Below are positions 54,906-63,597 of a stretch of DNA of 64,000 nt, piece by piece. The stretch's first letter is position 1, and each line of letters begins with the position of its first letter. Location: contig NZ_JACIUZ010000025.1 of assembly GCF_014145505.1 (NCBI RefSeq), forward strand, positions 1-64,000, written 5' to 3'. Position numbers and translations under genes: made by a program. The notes beneath the pieces are model-generated. The model did not search any database. It was not told where the DNA came from and saw only the letters and a list, made by a program, of their open reading frames with translations. Source of the DNA: Limosilactobacillus fastidiosus. Its GTDB lineage: Bacteria; Bacillota; Bacilli; Lactobacillales; Lactobacillaceae.

Positions 54906-55475
54906 TTATCGAATTCTCAATCGTTGCCCAGGTGTTAGGTGGGCATTTGGGGTTAAACCATTTAGCCGCATCAATTCATTAATAGAGATTCCGTTCTGTC
55001 TTGCAACACGATATAGACTTCCATTACGTGGCACAATTGCATATTGAACCATACTTGAAGATGTCTGACTCACTATTGAAGAAGAACTTGAACTAACTGG
55101 TGAACTACTGTTCATCGTCGAACTAGAACGCTCTTTAGTCTGGCTAGATGAGCTTATAGAGCTTCGTTTGTTTGAACTGGTTTTCCGTTTTGGGGATTGA
55201 GCTTTTTTTTTAGATGATTGAGACTCTGCTAACCGCTCAGTCCTTACTGGATGATTCAATGTTTGCTTATGGTTAACCCAGTATATCAGCGGAATTGCTG
55301 CTAAGATAATGATTAAAACAATCAGGACAGTGGTAATTGTAGAATTATGTTCTTTTTGTCGCCGATGTTCGGTCCGCGATAGGTGTCCATCACTACCCAA
55401 ATCTTCATTATCAACAAACTTTTTATCCCATAACCGGTCATTTGCCTCACGACTTTCTTCTCGTCGTTCACTCAT
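54906..55475 (-). CDS. LysM-domain membrane protein
   Basis: A 189-residue protein with a charged cytoplasmic N-terminus (1-45), a transmembrane helix (TTVLIVLIIILAAIPLIYWV, about 48-67), a basic then Ser-rich linker (about 85-140), and a C-terminal LysM domain (YAIVPRNGSLYRVARQNGIS to LTPGQRLRI). It is anchored with LysM outside, likely to bind peptidoglycan. The same gene lies between recQ and cmk in related lactobacilli. Confidence 0.9.
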   Translation of the reverse strand: MSERREESREANDRLWDKKFVDNEDLGSDGHLSRTEHRRQKEHNSTITTVLIVLIIILAAIPLIYWVNHKQTLNHPVRTERLAESQSSKKKAQSPKRKTSSNKRSSISSSSQTKERSSSTMNSSSPVSSSSSSIVSQTSSSMVQYAIVPRNGSLYRVARQNGISINELMRLNGLTPNAHLTPGQRLRIR

Positions 55476-55538
55476 GGTTACCCCTCCTTTTCATTTAAAA
55501 TTAACATTCTGATTGTAGCGCAAATAATCATTAAATGT

Positions 55539-57005
55539 CTAGTTTTCTTTATCATGATTAATATTAAGTAACTGATAAAGTCGTTCTTGCCAATCTAGTT
55601 TTGTACTTACCTGTTGTCCGTTTATTGTCTCATTATTATGGTGTTCAAACCGTTGAATTAATGTTGGCTCAGTAATATCACAACATGGTTCCTGTGGCTG
55701 CTCAAGTTGCTCGCCAAAATAACCTAATATCATTTTTCGTCGGCACATCTTCGTATTATTTATATAGTGCGCCATCCATTCCAAACGACTGCTTAAATTC
55801 CTTTGTCGTTTTTTAAACGCTTTTATAATCATTTTTCCGTCATATCCATGCTTTAGGTAAAAGGAAAATAGTTCATGATTATCTCCCAGTACACTAGCAG
55901 GCTGATGTTTATTTCTAACAGCTTCTAAAAGTGTACTTTCTGGCAAATCAATATGGTTTAGTGTCCGCTGAATTTGTTCATCCCCCGGGCAATACAAGAG
56001 AAGCGCCAAACTGGGCTGCCCATCACGACCAGCTCGGCCCACCTCCTGAACATAGCTTTCTAAGTTTGCTGGTTCATGAAAATGAATGACAAAGCGGATA
56101 TCCTCCTTATCAATTCCCATTCCAAAAGCACTAGTTGCACAAATTAACTGAATCTGATTTTCCATAAACTGCTGTTGTAAACGGTAACGATCAAGCGGCG
56201 CAATTCCCGCATGGTAAGCGGCAACGTTCTTATCGGTTTTTTTATTTAATTTCTCAGCAAATTGACTTGCTAATTTTCGACTAGCAAAATAAATAATTCC
56301 CGGACCAGCTAATCGACTAACTAGTTCAATCAAGGATTGTTCCTTTTCTTTTGCGGACAGAAATCGTTTAACAGCATAATAAATGTTGGGACGATTTACG
56401 GAACGGATCACTTGAGTAACTGTCGCATTTTCTAGTCCCATTTTTTGAATAATATCTTGTCGCACTTCTGGGGTCGCAGTTGCAGTTAATAGAAGTGTAG
56501 TCGGTGAATCAAGGTTCTGCCGAATTACACTAAGAAGAAGGTACTCAGGACGAAAATCTGGTCCCCATTGTGAGATGCAGTGGGCTTCATCAACCACAAA
56601 TAGCGAAATTTTTACTTTCTTCAATGCTTGAATAATGTCCGGATTAGTAAGGGATTCAGGCGAAGTAAAGATAAATTTAAATGAAGGAAGTTGCCGCATT
56701 GCCTGCTGACGACTCTTACCAGTTAATTGGCTATTAATCATTAAAACCCTTTTCTCTCCAGAACGATGTAGGCGTTCAACTTGATCCTGCATTAATGAGA
56801 TTAGTGGTGAAACGATCAGGATACAGCCAGGAAGCAAGTACCCTGGCAATTGGTAAAGAAGTGACTTTCCACCCCCAGTTGGCAGAACAGCAAGAGTATC
56901 TCGATGTTTCAAAACTGCTTTAACGGTTTCTTCTTGTCCATCACGAAATGACGAGAAGCCGAATTTAGCATTTAACGTTGCTAATAATTGATGATCACTA
57001 ATCAT
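55539..57005 (-). CDS. recQ: ATP-dependent DNA helicase, RecQ family
   Basis: A 488-residue RecQ-type helicase: the Walker A motif LPTGGGKSLLYQLPGYLL, DEAH in VVDEAHCISQWG, motif VI in QEVGRAGRDG, and a zinc-site-like Cys cluster (KMCRRKMILGYFGEQ..PCCDIT). It lacks the HRDC domain, like the short Bacillus RecS. It overlaps the upstream gene by 4 nt, so the pair is coupled. Confidence 0.93.
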   Translation of the reverse strand: MISDHQLLATLNAKFGFSSFRDGQEETVKAVLKHRDTLAVLPTGGGKSLLYQLPGYLLPGCILIVSPLISLMQDQVERLHRSGEKRVLMINSQLTGKSRQQAMRQLPSFKFIFTSPESLTNPDIIQALKKVKISLFVVDEAHCISQWGPDFRPEYLLLSVIRQNLDSPTTLLLTATATPEVRQDIIQKMGLENATVTQVIRSVNRPNIYYAVKRFLSAKEKEQSLIELVSRLAGPGIIYFASRKLASQFAEKLNKKTDKNVAAYHAGIAPLDRYRLQQQFMENQIQLICATSAFGMGIDKEDIRFVIHFHEPANLESYVQEVGRAGRDGQPSLALLLYCPGDEQIQRTLNHIDLPESTLLEAVRNKHQPASVLGDNHELFSFYLKHGYDGKMIIKAFKKRQRNLSSRLEWMAHYINNTKMCRRKMILGYFGEQLEQPQEPCCDITEPTLIQRFEHHNNETINGQQVSTKLDWQERLYQLLNINHDKEN

Positions 57006-58036
57006 TTACTTGATCTCTCCTGATAAAGTTGAAAAAGACGAAAATAATAAAAAGCTACCGCTCCACCAGGAACAGTCGCTGGATTAAATTTCCATTTATC
57101 GACCGGCCCCTGATATTGTTTAGTTAGCTGGTGACGGATAGGCGCCGGTAAAAGTCGCTCCCAGTCAATGGCTTCAGGATAAATGATCGCTACTTCCAGC
57201 AAATGCTCACGAACAGTATTTTCCTTAATCCTTCTCCGCTTTGCGATCTGAGTAATCGAATAACCGCGTTGATAGAGTAATAGGGTTTGATTACCACTGT
57301 TACTCAACGGGCTTGGCGCCAATAATTCCCCTAATAACCGCGATAATGTTCCCTGATAACTATTAGCAAATGCCGCAATTGCTAATAGGGCATCTTGCTT
57401 AATAATCGGTAATTGTCCTTTAGAAATGGGGAGTTGCCGACACAATTGAAGTTCGTTTTTACCAGTTATCTGATGACCAATTAGTGAGTAGAAGAAATAG
57501 TTAACTAATCGTTCATCAACACTCTCTAGCGAATTACCAAACAATTCAAGTTCCTTGAATAGTTCTTTAACAATGTTTCCCCGCCAGTTAAGGAGCCAAT
57601 GTTTAACAACCTGTTGTTCATGATATTCATTAGTTAGCGGTGCATAATAACGGTTATGATATGTTAGTTCAGAAACAACCTGAACACCAAGAAGTAACCG
57701 TTGCTCAATTCGTCGCGTATTAGCCAGCCAGTACCAATCAAAAAAATGCGGTTGATATTCTTCATCGGCTAATTCTTCTTGTTTCAACACTCCTGAAGTT
57801 GTTAAAAGTGCTTGTCCTGTTGAATCAAGGCGAATCAGGTTATCCTTAACTAGTCGCTTAATTGAATAATCAAACTCTTCACGCTCTAGTGAACGGTAAG
57901 CTCCTGTCCACTTAAGAAGGCCGTATTGCTTAGCCCAGAAAAGCGTTGAAACTGTTCGCCGATCTTTTAACGTATTTTCAATCACCCTAATCCGTCGTGG
58001 CTGATGCTCATCAAAGAATCTTAATAAGTTATCCAT
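57002..58036 (-). CDS. RecQ-associated helix-turn-helix protein (YpbB-like)
   Basis: A 344-residue, mostly helical protein. A C-terminal helix-turn-helix (LLYQRGYSITQIAKRRRIKE, then NTVREHLLEVAIIYPEAIDW) resembles HTH_40 domains found beside RecQ. The rest has no recognised motif. It is coupled to recQ (4-nt overlap), as ypbB is to recS in Bacillus, so a helicase partner role is likely. ATG 58036 with GGAGAGTG is preferred to GTG 58051. Confidence 0.82.
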   Translation of the reverse strand: MDNLLRFFDEHQPRRIRVIENTLKDRRTVSTLFWAKQYGLLKWTGAYRSLEREEFDYSIKRLVKDNLIRLDSTGQALLTTSGVLKQEELADEEYQPHFFDWYWLANTRRIEQRLLLGVQVVSELTYHNRYYAPLTNEYHEQQVVKHWLLNWRGNIVKELFKELELFGNSLESVDERLVNYFFYSLIGHQITGKNELQLCRQLPISKGQLPIIKQDALLAIAAFANSYQGTLSRLLGELLAPSPLSNSGNQTLLLYQRGYSITQIAKRRRIKENTVREHLLEVAIIYPEAIDWERLLPAPIRHQLTKQYQGPVDKWKFNPATVPGGAVAFYYFRLFQLYQERSSK

Positions 58037-58107
58037 TTTTTCACTCTCCACTCTAATTTATTATAACGGAAAGGATTTAAAATGATCCGAAAAGAAAAGA
58101 GAACATT

Positions 58108-58176
58108 TAAAGGCTGAAAGAGACTACGTAAGAAATTGCGAAATCAGCTTACTAGTTTGTTTTTCAACGCAAAGCT
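58108..58176. repeat. Imperfect inverted repeat, intergenic
   Basis: TTTAAAGGCT near 58107 pairs with AGCCTTTAA near 58166, with an inner GTAAG / CTTAC stem. It forms a long cruciform-like structure between the recQ-partner gene and ribU. It may be a repeated extragenic element or part of the terminators; copies elsewhere in the window were not seen. Confidence 0.4.
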
Positions 58177-58196
58177 AGCCTTTAAGCGCAAAGAGA

Positions 58197-58229
58197 GCTC
58201 TAGCATTCGGATTTACCGAACACTAGAGC
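58197..58229 (-). terminator. Hairpin after ribU
   Basis: GCTCTAG-CA-TTCGG pairs with CCGAA-CA-CTAGAGC. The stem is strong, but T tracts are poor on the minus side (CTCTCTTT) and moderate on the plus side (CTTTTAT). Confidence 0.6.
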
Positions 58230-58288
58230 CCTTTTATGGACTAGACTGTAGTAATTTCAACTATATAGCACATATTATTAACATCAAA

Positions 58289-58870
58289 TTATTCTTCGAG
58301 TCGTTTTTGATTAAGCCATGATTTGAGTCGAATAGCTATTAACGCAAACACAGTGGAAATGAGGACACCCTTGATTAAGTTAAAAGGAATAACACCAACC
58401 GCAATCAATTCTGGAATTGGTAATGTTGATTTCCAGTTCCAAAGGGCCATATAAAGTGGCGTTAGGACCCACCAATTTAATAGAGCCATAAATATAACTA
58501 AGGTAAATGTAGAAGTAATTCCTCCTAGCCATAATTGACGCTTAAATGACCATGCCTTATGTTTCCAAACCCAGCAAAATGGTAACAGTAATGCTAGTGA
58601 AGAAAGAAAATTACCCAAAATTCCAACCAACTCACCAGCAGAAAAGCCACGAGTCAAAGTATGGATAAGGCACTTTAAAAATGCAATCATCACTCCAGCA
58701 GCTGGGCCATAAATAAACCCACCAATTAGTACCGGTAAGTCTGAAAAATCCATTTTAAGATATGGAGCAATCGGTAAAATTGGGAATTCAAATAGCATTA
58801 AAATAAATGCTAATGCACTTAAACAACTAACACCAACCATTTGGTGAACTTTTTGATGTGATGTAACCAT
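58289..58870 (-). CDS. ribU: ECF transporter S component for riboflavin
   Basis: A 193-residue membrane protein with about six hydrophobic helices. The RibU substrate-binding segments PYLKMDFSDLPVLIGGFIYG and AFLKCLIHTLTRG are present. It binds riboflavin and works with the EcfAA'T module encoded elsewhere. It is preceded by an FMN riboswitch, which confirms the substrate. ATG 58870 with AGGAGG upstream is chosen; the longer frame to 58930 runs into the terminator. Confidence 0.95.
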   Translation of the reverse strand: MVTSHQKVHQMVGVSCLSALAFILMLFEFPILPIAPYLKMDFSDLPVLIGGFIYGPAAGVMIAFLKCLIHTLTRGFSAGELVGILGNFLSSLALLLPFCWVWKHKAWSFKRQLWLGGITSTFTLVIFMALLNWWVLTPLYMALWNWKSTLPIPELIAVGVIPFNLIKGVLISTVFALIAIRLKSWLNQKRLEE

Positions 58871-58916
58871 CGACAACAACCTCCTATCGAGATTGCCTTC
58901 AAAATATTTTAAATAT

Positions 58917-58955
58917 AAAAAACACGTCACTTAACCTTAGTTGTCAGCAACGTGC
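58917..58955 (-). terminator. FMN-riboswitch terminator before ribU
   Basis: CACGT / ACGTG with an inner CTGAC-type pairing, followed by TTTTTTATAT on the minus strand. It lies between the aptamer and the ribU start. Confidence 0.78.
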
Positions 58956-58987
58956 ATTCTCATTCATATTTAAATAAATGTAGTAGA

Positions 58988-59098
58988 ATCTTCTGCATAC
59001 CAGACTATACTGTCGGCTCTGGAATCAAACCAGATCAACCATCGAAATGGGTTGCGGGCTATACCGCCGGTCGGGAATTTCACCGCGCCTTGAAGACA
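58988..59098 (-). promoter_or_regulatory. FMN riboswitch (RFN element)
   Basis: On the minus strand GTCTTCAAGGCGCGGTGAAA, then TTCCCGACCGGCGGTATAGC and CCGC, and the 3' segment GGTATGCAGAAGAT. P1 pairs TCTTC with GAAGA. All RFN core blocks are present. FMN binding should terminate transcription before ribU. Confidence 0.95.
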
Positions 59099-59122
59099 AC
59101 TCCTATGAAATTTTACAACATT

Positions 59123-59151
59123 ATAATACTGGGGATTCCGCAGTATGTCAA
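59123..59151 (-). promoter_or_regulatory. Promoter of the ribU transcript
   Basis: On the minus strand TTGACA (59151-59146), a 17-bp spacer, TATTAT (59128-59123). It lies 25 bp upstream of the RFN element. Confidence 0.88.
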
Positions 59152-59216
59152 GGACTAGGAAGGTTATTGTGTACCATACTTTCCGTTTCCTCTAAGATTT
59201 CCTCCAGAATTAAATA

Positions 59217-59939
59217 CTATCTACTCATCTTCTTTAATAACTTAACCTCATCAGGTTTTAATTCACGGAATTCCCCTGATTGCAGTCCATGAAGATCCAG
59301 TGGACCATAAGATTCACGGTGAAGTTTGATAACAGGATGATGAATCGCATCAAACATCAACTTTACTTGATGATAACGTCCCTCATGGATCGTCAACTTA
59401 ACCAAACTCGTTTGCTTTTTCTGATCTGTTTCAATTAGACGCGTCTTAGCTTTTTTAGTCACTCGCCCCTTAACTTTTACCCCGACCCGCAATTGTTTAA
59501 GATCATTATTATTAACTATTCCCCGCACCTTTGCAATATATGCCTTTTCAACTTCAAATTTCGGGTGCATTAACCGGTTAGCCAAATCACCATCATTAGT
59601 CAATAGTAAAATTCCGGTGGTATCATAATCCAGTCTTCCAACCGGATATACTCGCTCTTCAATCCCTTTATCTTTCAGGATATCAACAACAGTCCGCCGT
59701 CCTTTATCATCATGAGCACTCGTAATTACTGAACGAGGCTTATTCAGCAAGTAGTAAACGTGGGCCTCACGATGAAGAGGAACACCATCGACTACCACTT
59801 CATCGTGTTCACTAACTTTAATTCCCATCTCCGTTACTGTCTTTCCATTGACTTGAACATGACCACTAGCAATTAACTTTTCTGATGATCGGCGAGATGC
59901 GACTCCGGCTTCAGCCATTACTTTTTGTAGACGTTCCAT
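59217..59939 (-). CDS. rluB: Ribosomal large subunit pseudouridine synthase B
   Basis: A 240-residue RluB/RsuA-type enzyme. The N-terminal S4 domain is RLQKVMAEAGVASRRSSEKL. The catalytic Asp is in VGRLDYDTTGILLLTNDG, followed by LMHPKFEVEKAYIAKV and EGRYHQVKLMFDAI. It modifies 23S rRNA. It is 1 bp after scpB, last in the cvfB-xerD-ribT-scpA-scpB-rluB operon. Confidence 0.94.
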   Translation of the reverse strand: MERLQKVMAEAGVASRRSSEKLIASGHVQVNGKTVTEMGIKVSEHDEVVVDGVPLHREAHVYYLLNKPRSVITSAHDDKGRRTVVDILKDKGIEERVYPVGRLDYDTTGILLLTNDGDLANRLMHPKFEVEKAYIAKVRGIVNNNDLKQLRVGVKVKGRVTKKAKTRLIETDQKKQTSLVKLTIHEGRYHQVKLMFDAIHHPVIKLHRESYGPLDLHGLQSGEFRELKPDEVKLLKKMSR

Positions 59940-59940
59940 T

Positions 59941-60543
59941 TTACTCCTCCTGTTGTTTTTGTCGTGCCTGTAAAGCTTCTAAAAATAGGTCACCGCCTAG
60001 ATTGTTGAAATCAAGATCTTCTTGCTCAGCCAAAGGTGGCAATTCCTTTAATGAGGATAAACCGAAGTAATCCAAAAAACTATCCGTTGTTACATATAAG
60101 AATGGTCTCCCTGGTGCTTCTAACCGTCCATGGGTACTGATCAATCCACGAACCATCAATTTTTGTAACGAAGCGGAACTCTGGACCCCACGAATATCAT
60201 CAATTTCCAACCGAGTAATTGGTTGACGATAGGCAATAATCGCTAAAACTTCTAATAATACTCGTGTTAAAGGAATCGTTAAAGGCACCTCAAAATAGTG
60301 CTTAATCACTGGTGACAGTTCATGTTTAGTTGCTAAGCGATATGTATCACCACTATTTAATAACACTAATGCAGAGTCGGGATCACCTTCATACCTTCCC
60401 TTTAATTGCTTTAATAGTTCCAGTACTGCTGGTTTCATAAAACCAGTAATTTTGGCAAGATCTCCTAAAGTAATTCCTTCATCACCACTAATAAAGAGTA
60501 ATCCTTCAATCTTCGCTAGGTTGGTTGGCTCGGTATTGCTCAC
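59941..60543 (-). CDS. scpB: Segregation and condensation protein B
   Basis: A 200-residue kleisin-interacting winged-helix protein: IEGLLFISGDEGITLGDLAK, RLATKHELSPVIKHYFEVPL, RVLLEVLAIIAYRQPITRLE and EAPGRPFLYVTTDSFLDYFG. It forms the SMC-ScpAB condensin. Its start lies inside scpA (38-bp overlap). Confidence 0.95.
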   Translation of the reverse strand: MSNTEPTNLAKIEGLLFISGDEGITLGDLAKITGFMKPAVLELLKQLKGRYEGDPDSALVLLNSGDTYRLATKHELSPVIKHYFEVPLTIPLTRVLLEVLAIIAYRQPITRLEIDDIRGVQSSASLQKLMVRGLISTHGRLEAPGRPFLYVTTDSFLDYFGLSSLKELPPLAEQEDLDFNNLGGDLFLEALQARQKQQEE

Positions 60544-61303
60544 CTTTTAATCCCTCCACTAAAATAATTGGTCCAAATAATTTTTCCTGGTGTATAGTGA
60601 CTGCTTGATGCTTGGTTAATTCCAAAATTGCTAAAAATGTCGTAACTAATTCATCACGGGTCTGTTCTCCAATAAATAGGTCCTCAAACCTCGTAGCTTC
60701 CTGTTTAACGATTGCAAAAACCTGATTCATCCTTTGGGCGACACTTACTTTTTCCGCTGCCACTGTTTCGTGAACTGGAGAAGTTAACTGGTGACGTTTA
60801 AGGACATCGGCAAATGCTTGTTGAAGTTGGCTTAACGTGACTCCTGGTTCAACATGTTTAGCAATCATTTCGGCTGGAACATGCATTGCCGGCCTGGTAT
60901 ATTCAGCCTGACGAAAATCAGCCTTATCTTTTAAATGTGAGGCTGCCTTCTGGTAACGCTGATATTCTAATAACTGTTCCACTAGTTCCTGCCGAGGGTC
61001 AACAATCTCTTCGCTTTGTTCTTCTATTTCTTCATCTGGTTGAGGAAGGAGTAACTGGCTTTTAATATTCATCAAAGTTGCGGCCATCACAAAATAGTCA
61101 CCAGCTACCTCAAGTTGGTGACTTTTCATGGTTCTTAAATAATCAAAATATTGTTGTGTAATCTCCTCAATTTGAATATCATAAATATCCATTTTTGATT
61201 GCCGAATCAAATGGAGTAAAAGATCTAACGGTCCCTCGAAGCCACCAATCTTAAGCGTTGGTTGAAATGGATATCGTGGAATTATTTCTTGTTTATCGCT
61301 CAT
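60506..61303 (-). CDS. scpA: Segregation and condensation protein A
   Basis: A 265-residue kleisin. The N-terminal segment FEGPLDLLLHLIRQSKMDIY is diagnostic. EVAGDYFVMAATLMNIKSQL follows, and a winged-helix C-terminal region is seen at ATRFEDLFIGEQTRDELVTT. It bridges SMC heads with ScpB. It overlaps ribT by 11 bp and scpB by 38 bp. Confidence 0.96.
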   Translation of the reverse strand: MSDKQEIIPRYPFQPTLKIGGFEGPLDLLLHLIRQSKMDIYDIQIEEITQQYFDYLRTMKSHQLEVAGDYFVMAATLMNIKSQLLLPQPDEEIEEQSEEIVDPRQELVEQLLEYQRYQKAASHLKDKADFRQAEYTRPAMHVPAEMIAKHVEPGVTLSQLQQAFADVLKRHQLTSPVHETVAAEKVSVAQRMNQVFAIVKQEATRFEDLFIGEQTRDELVTTFLAILELTKHQAVTIHQEKLFGPIILVEGLKGEQYRANQPSED

Positions 61304-61652
61304 TATTTCGCTCCCAGTTTGAAATCAACGGTTGAGTTTTTAACGTTCCCATTAGCCTTTTTTCACGATATTGTTCATGAATTGCAGTTAATAACGCATA
61401 AACATTTTTTCCGGAACGATCAGTTGGTGTAAATGATATATGACGAACTAAGACATGTTTCTTACCAACTTCAATAACGATGATTCCAATAAAATGATTA
61501 TCTTCTGTATCCTTCCAGAGGTAGATCTGATAATTCTGATCCATAGAAATTTTGATTGCATCAGCAAGCTGATCATAATCACGTAATTCGGGTAGAAAGG
61601 ATAAAAGCCCCATCGCAATCTTTTCATAGTCTTTTCGATATCGAACTAACAT
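61293..61652 (-). CDS. ribT: RibT-like GNAT-fold protein
   Basis: A 119-residue protein. MLVRYRKDYEKIAMGLLSFL at the N-terminus and GIIVIEVGKKHVLVRHISFT followed by DRSGKNVYALLTAIHEQY match RibT of Firmicutes, a small GNAT-like protein. It is normally next to xerD-scpA in lactobacilli. The enzyme activity is unproven; the name comes from the Bacillus rib operon. Confidence 0.82.
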   Translation of the reverse strand: MLVRYRKDYEKIAMGLLSFLPELRDYDQLADAIKISMDQNYQIYLWKDTEDNHFIGIIVIEVGKKHVLVRHISFTPTDRSGKNVYALLTAIHEQYREKRLMGTLKTQPLISNWERNNER

Positions 61653-61670
61653 AATTTCCTCCCTGAGATT

Positions 61671-62555
61671 TTACGCTCGCGGATGACATTGGCGATAAAC
61701 CGTCACTAATTCCTGAGAATCAAAATGAATGTATGACTCATAATTTTCTCGTCCACTTTCTCTCCCTAGAAGTGCTTGGACTACTTGCCAACTAGCACCA
61801 TTATTCAATAGATCAGCAATAAAGGTATGCCGGAGAGTCTGAAGAGTAATATCTTTTTTTAACCCTGATTCCCTTACAATTCCTTTAAAGTTTTTCCATA
61901 CTCCTTGCCTTGTCATCTGGTGACCACGCGCGTTTAAGAAAACATAATCACTAGAAGCAGCAGCGGTAATCTCCAGGTACTTTTTAAGCCATTCACTTGC
62001 CATTTTTCCTAAAGGAACAATTCGCTGGTGATGAGAATTACCCTGAATCTGGAGAATTTGTAAATCAAGGTGAACCTGTGAACGTTTGAGGTTAATCAAT
62101 TCACTAACTAGCATTCCTGTCCCATACATTAATTCTAATAATGTTCGATCACGCAAACCATTAGTAGTTGTTGTATTCGGAATCGTAAATAGTTGTTCGA
62201 TTTCATTTTGGGATAATGTAATTGGGGGCTTTTTGGGTGCTACACGCTCATGATCAACATAGTCCATCGGGTTCACCTGAATCTCATGGCGACGCAAAAG
62301 ATAACGAAAGAGTTGACGAAGGCTAGAAATTGTCCTGTTAATCGTTGTGCTAGCGCGCTGTTCCTGCTTCATTTTAGCAATCAGGTTAATCACAGCGTAT
62401 TGATCAACTCTTTGCCAACTCCCAATTCCGTTAGCTTCAAAAAAAGCAACACACATTTTCAAGTCATGACGATAACTTTGACATGTATTATGCGAACGAC
62501 CTTTTTGGGTTACTAGATAATCAATAAATTGATCAATTGTTTCCAGCATTCTCAT
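61671..62555 (-). CDS. XerD-like tyrosine recombinase with lost catalytic residues
   Basis: A 294-residue protein. The N-terminal core-binding domain is at residues 4-105 and the C-terminal domain at 112-290. Against the RKHRH/WY set: Leu149 in GTGMLVSEL replaces the first Arg, the strand-turn Lys region reads IQGNSHHQRIVPL with no Lys, and Gln239 in LQTLRHTF replaces the first His. Arg242 and His243 stay, Arg265 in LLGRE replaces the second His, and Tyr275 stays. Its place next to scpA is that of the non-canonical XerD-like protein of streptococci. Activity is doubtful. The start could also be ATG 62549. It overlaps cvfB by 23 bp. Confidence 0.85.
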   Translation of the reverse strand: MRMLETIDQFIDYLVTQKGRSHNTCQSYRHDLKMCVAFFEANGIGSWQRVDQYAVINLIAKMKQEQRASTTINRTISSLRQLFRYLLRRHEIQVNPMDYVDHERVAPKKPPITLSQNEIEQLFTIPNTTTTNGLRDRTLLELMYGTGMLVSELINLKRSQVHLDLQILQIQGNSHHQRIVPLGKMASEWLKKYLEITAAASSDYVFLNARGHQMTRQGVWKNFKGIVRESGLKKDITLQTLRHTFIADLLNNGASWQVVQALLGRESGRENYESYIHFDSQELVTVYRQCHPRA

Positions 62556-63429
62556 TCTTCTTTTCCAAGAGGATTAATTGGCCACCCTCTTCTTTTACTA
62601 ATCCAGCTTTTAATAGGTGACCAATTGCCCGTTTAAATTGTCCCTTACTAATCCCAAACACCTCGCGAATCACGGTCGGATCAGTTTTATCAGTATACGG
62701 TAATCGGTGGTTTTGATTATGTTCTAACATCGCTAGAAGCATTTGAGCATCTTCACTAATTGCTTGATATGCCCGCGGCTTCAAAGAAAGATTTAATCCG
62801 CCATGAGATGAAATGCCAATCACGCGTGCCTTTACCCGTTGTCCCAGTCGTGGTTCTTGCTCCCGTTCACTTGGGTGAATATAGCCAAGATGGTAACCGT
62901 CAGTTAACACAAAAGTTCCACTCATTTTTAAACGGTAGACGGTTGCATAAGTATCATGATTCAAAAGGCGGTTATTAGAAGCAACAGAAATAGCTTGGTA
63001 AATTTGATCATCAGCAAGTTTTCCCCAAATTCGGTCTTTATCATCAACTCGCAAAGAAAGAAGAAGGCGATCACCAGGCTGGGGCCATAGGTGCTTTAAG
63101 GATGGCAAATCATCTAATGATACTGCAATATCTTTATTAGGCAAACCAATATCTACAAACACCCCTAGATCTCGCCGAACACTAACTACCGTTCCATAAT
63201 CATAATGATCAACCTGAACCGTTGGAATATGTTTACATGTCATTTGGAGTTGGTGATCCTCATTTTCATAGACAAAGCCACGAACTTGACCTCCAATGTG
63301 TAAAACCTGAGGACTTTCATTTTTGGGAAGCCGGTACGTTTGCCCATTCCGGTCAGGTTGGACAAAGTAATCATTTTCATTTTCATCAATCATTACTGCT
63401 GTAACAACTTTTCCTAATGCTGAATTCAT
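62533..63429 (-). CDS. cvfB: CvfB-family S1-domain RNA-binding protein
   Basis: A 298-residue protein. It has S1-like domains around YDYGTVVSVRRDLGVFVDIG and ATVYRLKMSGTFVLTDGYHL, then LGQRVKARVIGISSHGGLNL. A winged helix follows at PTVIREVFGISKGQFKRAIG. CvfB/YitL proteins affect virulence-factor expression in staphylococci by binding RNA. It is first in the xerD-scpAB operon. Confidence 0.9.
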   Translation of the reverse strand: MNSALGKVVTAVMIDENENDYFVQPDRNGQTYRLPKNESPQVLHIGGQVRGFVYENEDHQLQMTCKHIPTVQVDHYDYGTVVSVRRDLGVFVDIGLPNKDIAVSLDDLPSLKHLWPQPGDRLLLSLRVDDKDRIWGKLADDQIYQAISVASNNRLLNHDTYATVYRLKMSGTFVLTDGYHLGYIHPSEREQEPRLGQRVKARVIGISSHGGLNLSLKPRAYQAISEDAQMLLAMLEHNQNHRLPYTDKTDPTVIREVFGISKGQFKRAIGHLLKAGLVKEEGGQLILLEKKNENAGNN

Positions 63430-63445
63430 TAAATAATCCCACTTT

Positions 63446-63473
63446 CATTAATCCGATTTCATTAATCCGATTT
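63446..63473 (-). repeat. Tandem 14-bp repeat in the cvfB leader
   Basis: CATTAATCCGATTT occurs twice in tandem, followed on the start-codon side by a partial third copy. On the minus strand each unit is ATGAAATCGGATTA, so it creates overlapping ATG AAA TCG GAT TAA mini-frames just before cvfB. Confidence 0.7.
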
Positions 63474-63532
63474 CATAATTTCTAATAATTAATTTTACAC
63501 GGCTCAACGTGATTTGACTAGTATTATGAAAA

Positions 63533-63563
63533 CAAAAAAACTCCCGTGGAGATTCCACGAGAG
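63533..63563 (-). terminator. Terminator after pyk
   Basis: CTCTCGTGGA pairs with TCCACGGGAG (one wobble), followed by TTTTTTTG on the minus strand. Confidence 0.92.
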
Positions 63564-63597
63564 CCTTTAATTAATTTATTGGGTCCATAAGACTTAA

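Noticed and set aside
58873-58930. Upstream start for ribU
   Set aside because: It lies in the riboswitch terminator region; ATG 58870 has AGGAGG.
61671-62555. Annotating this gene as a functional XerD with a linked dif site
   Set aside because: Key catalytic residues are missing and no dif-like palindrome was seen nearby.
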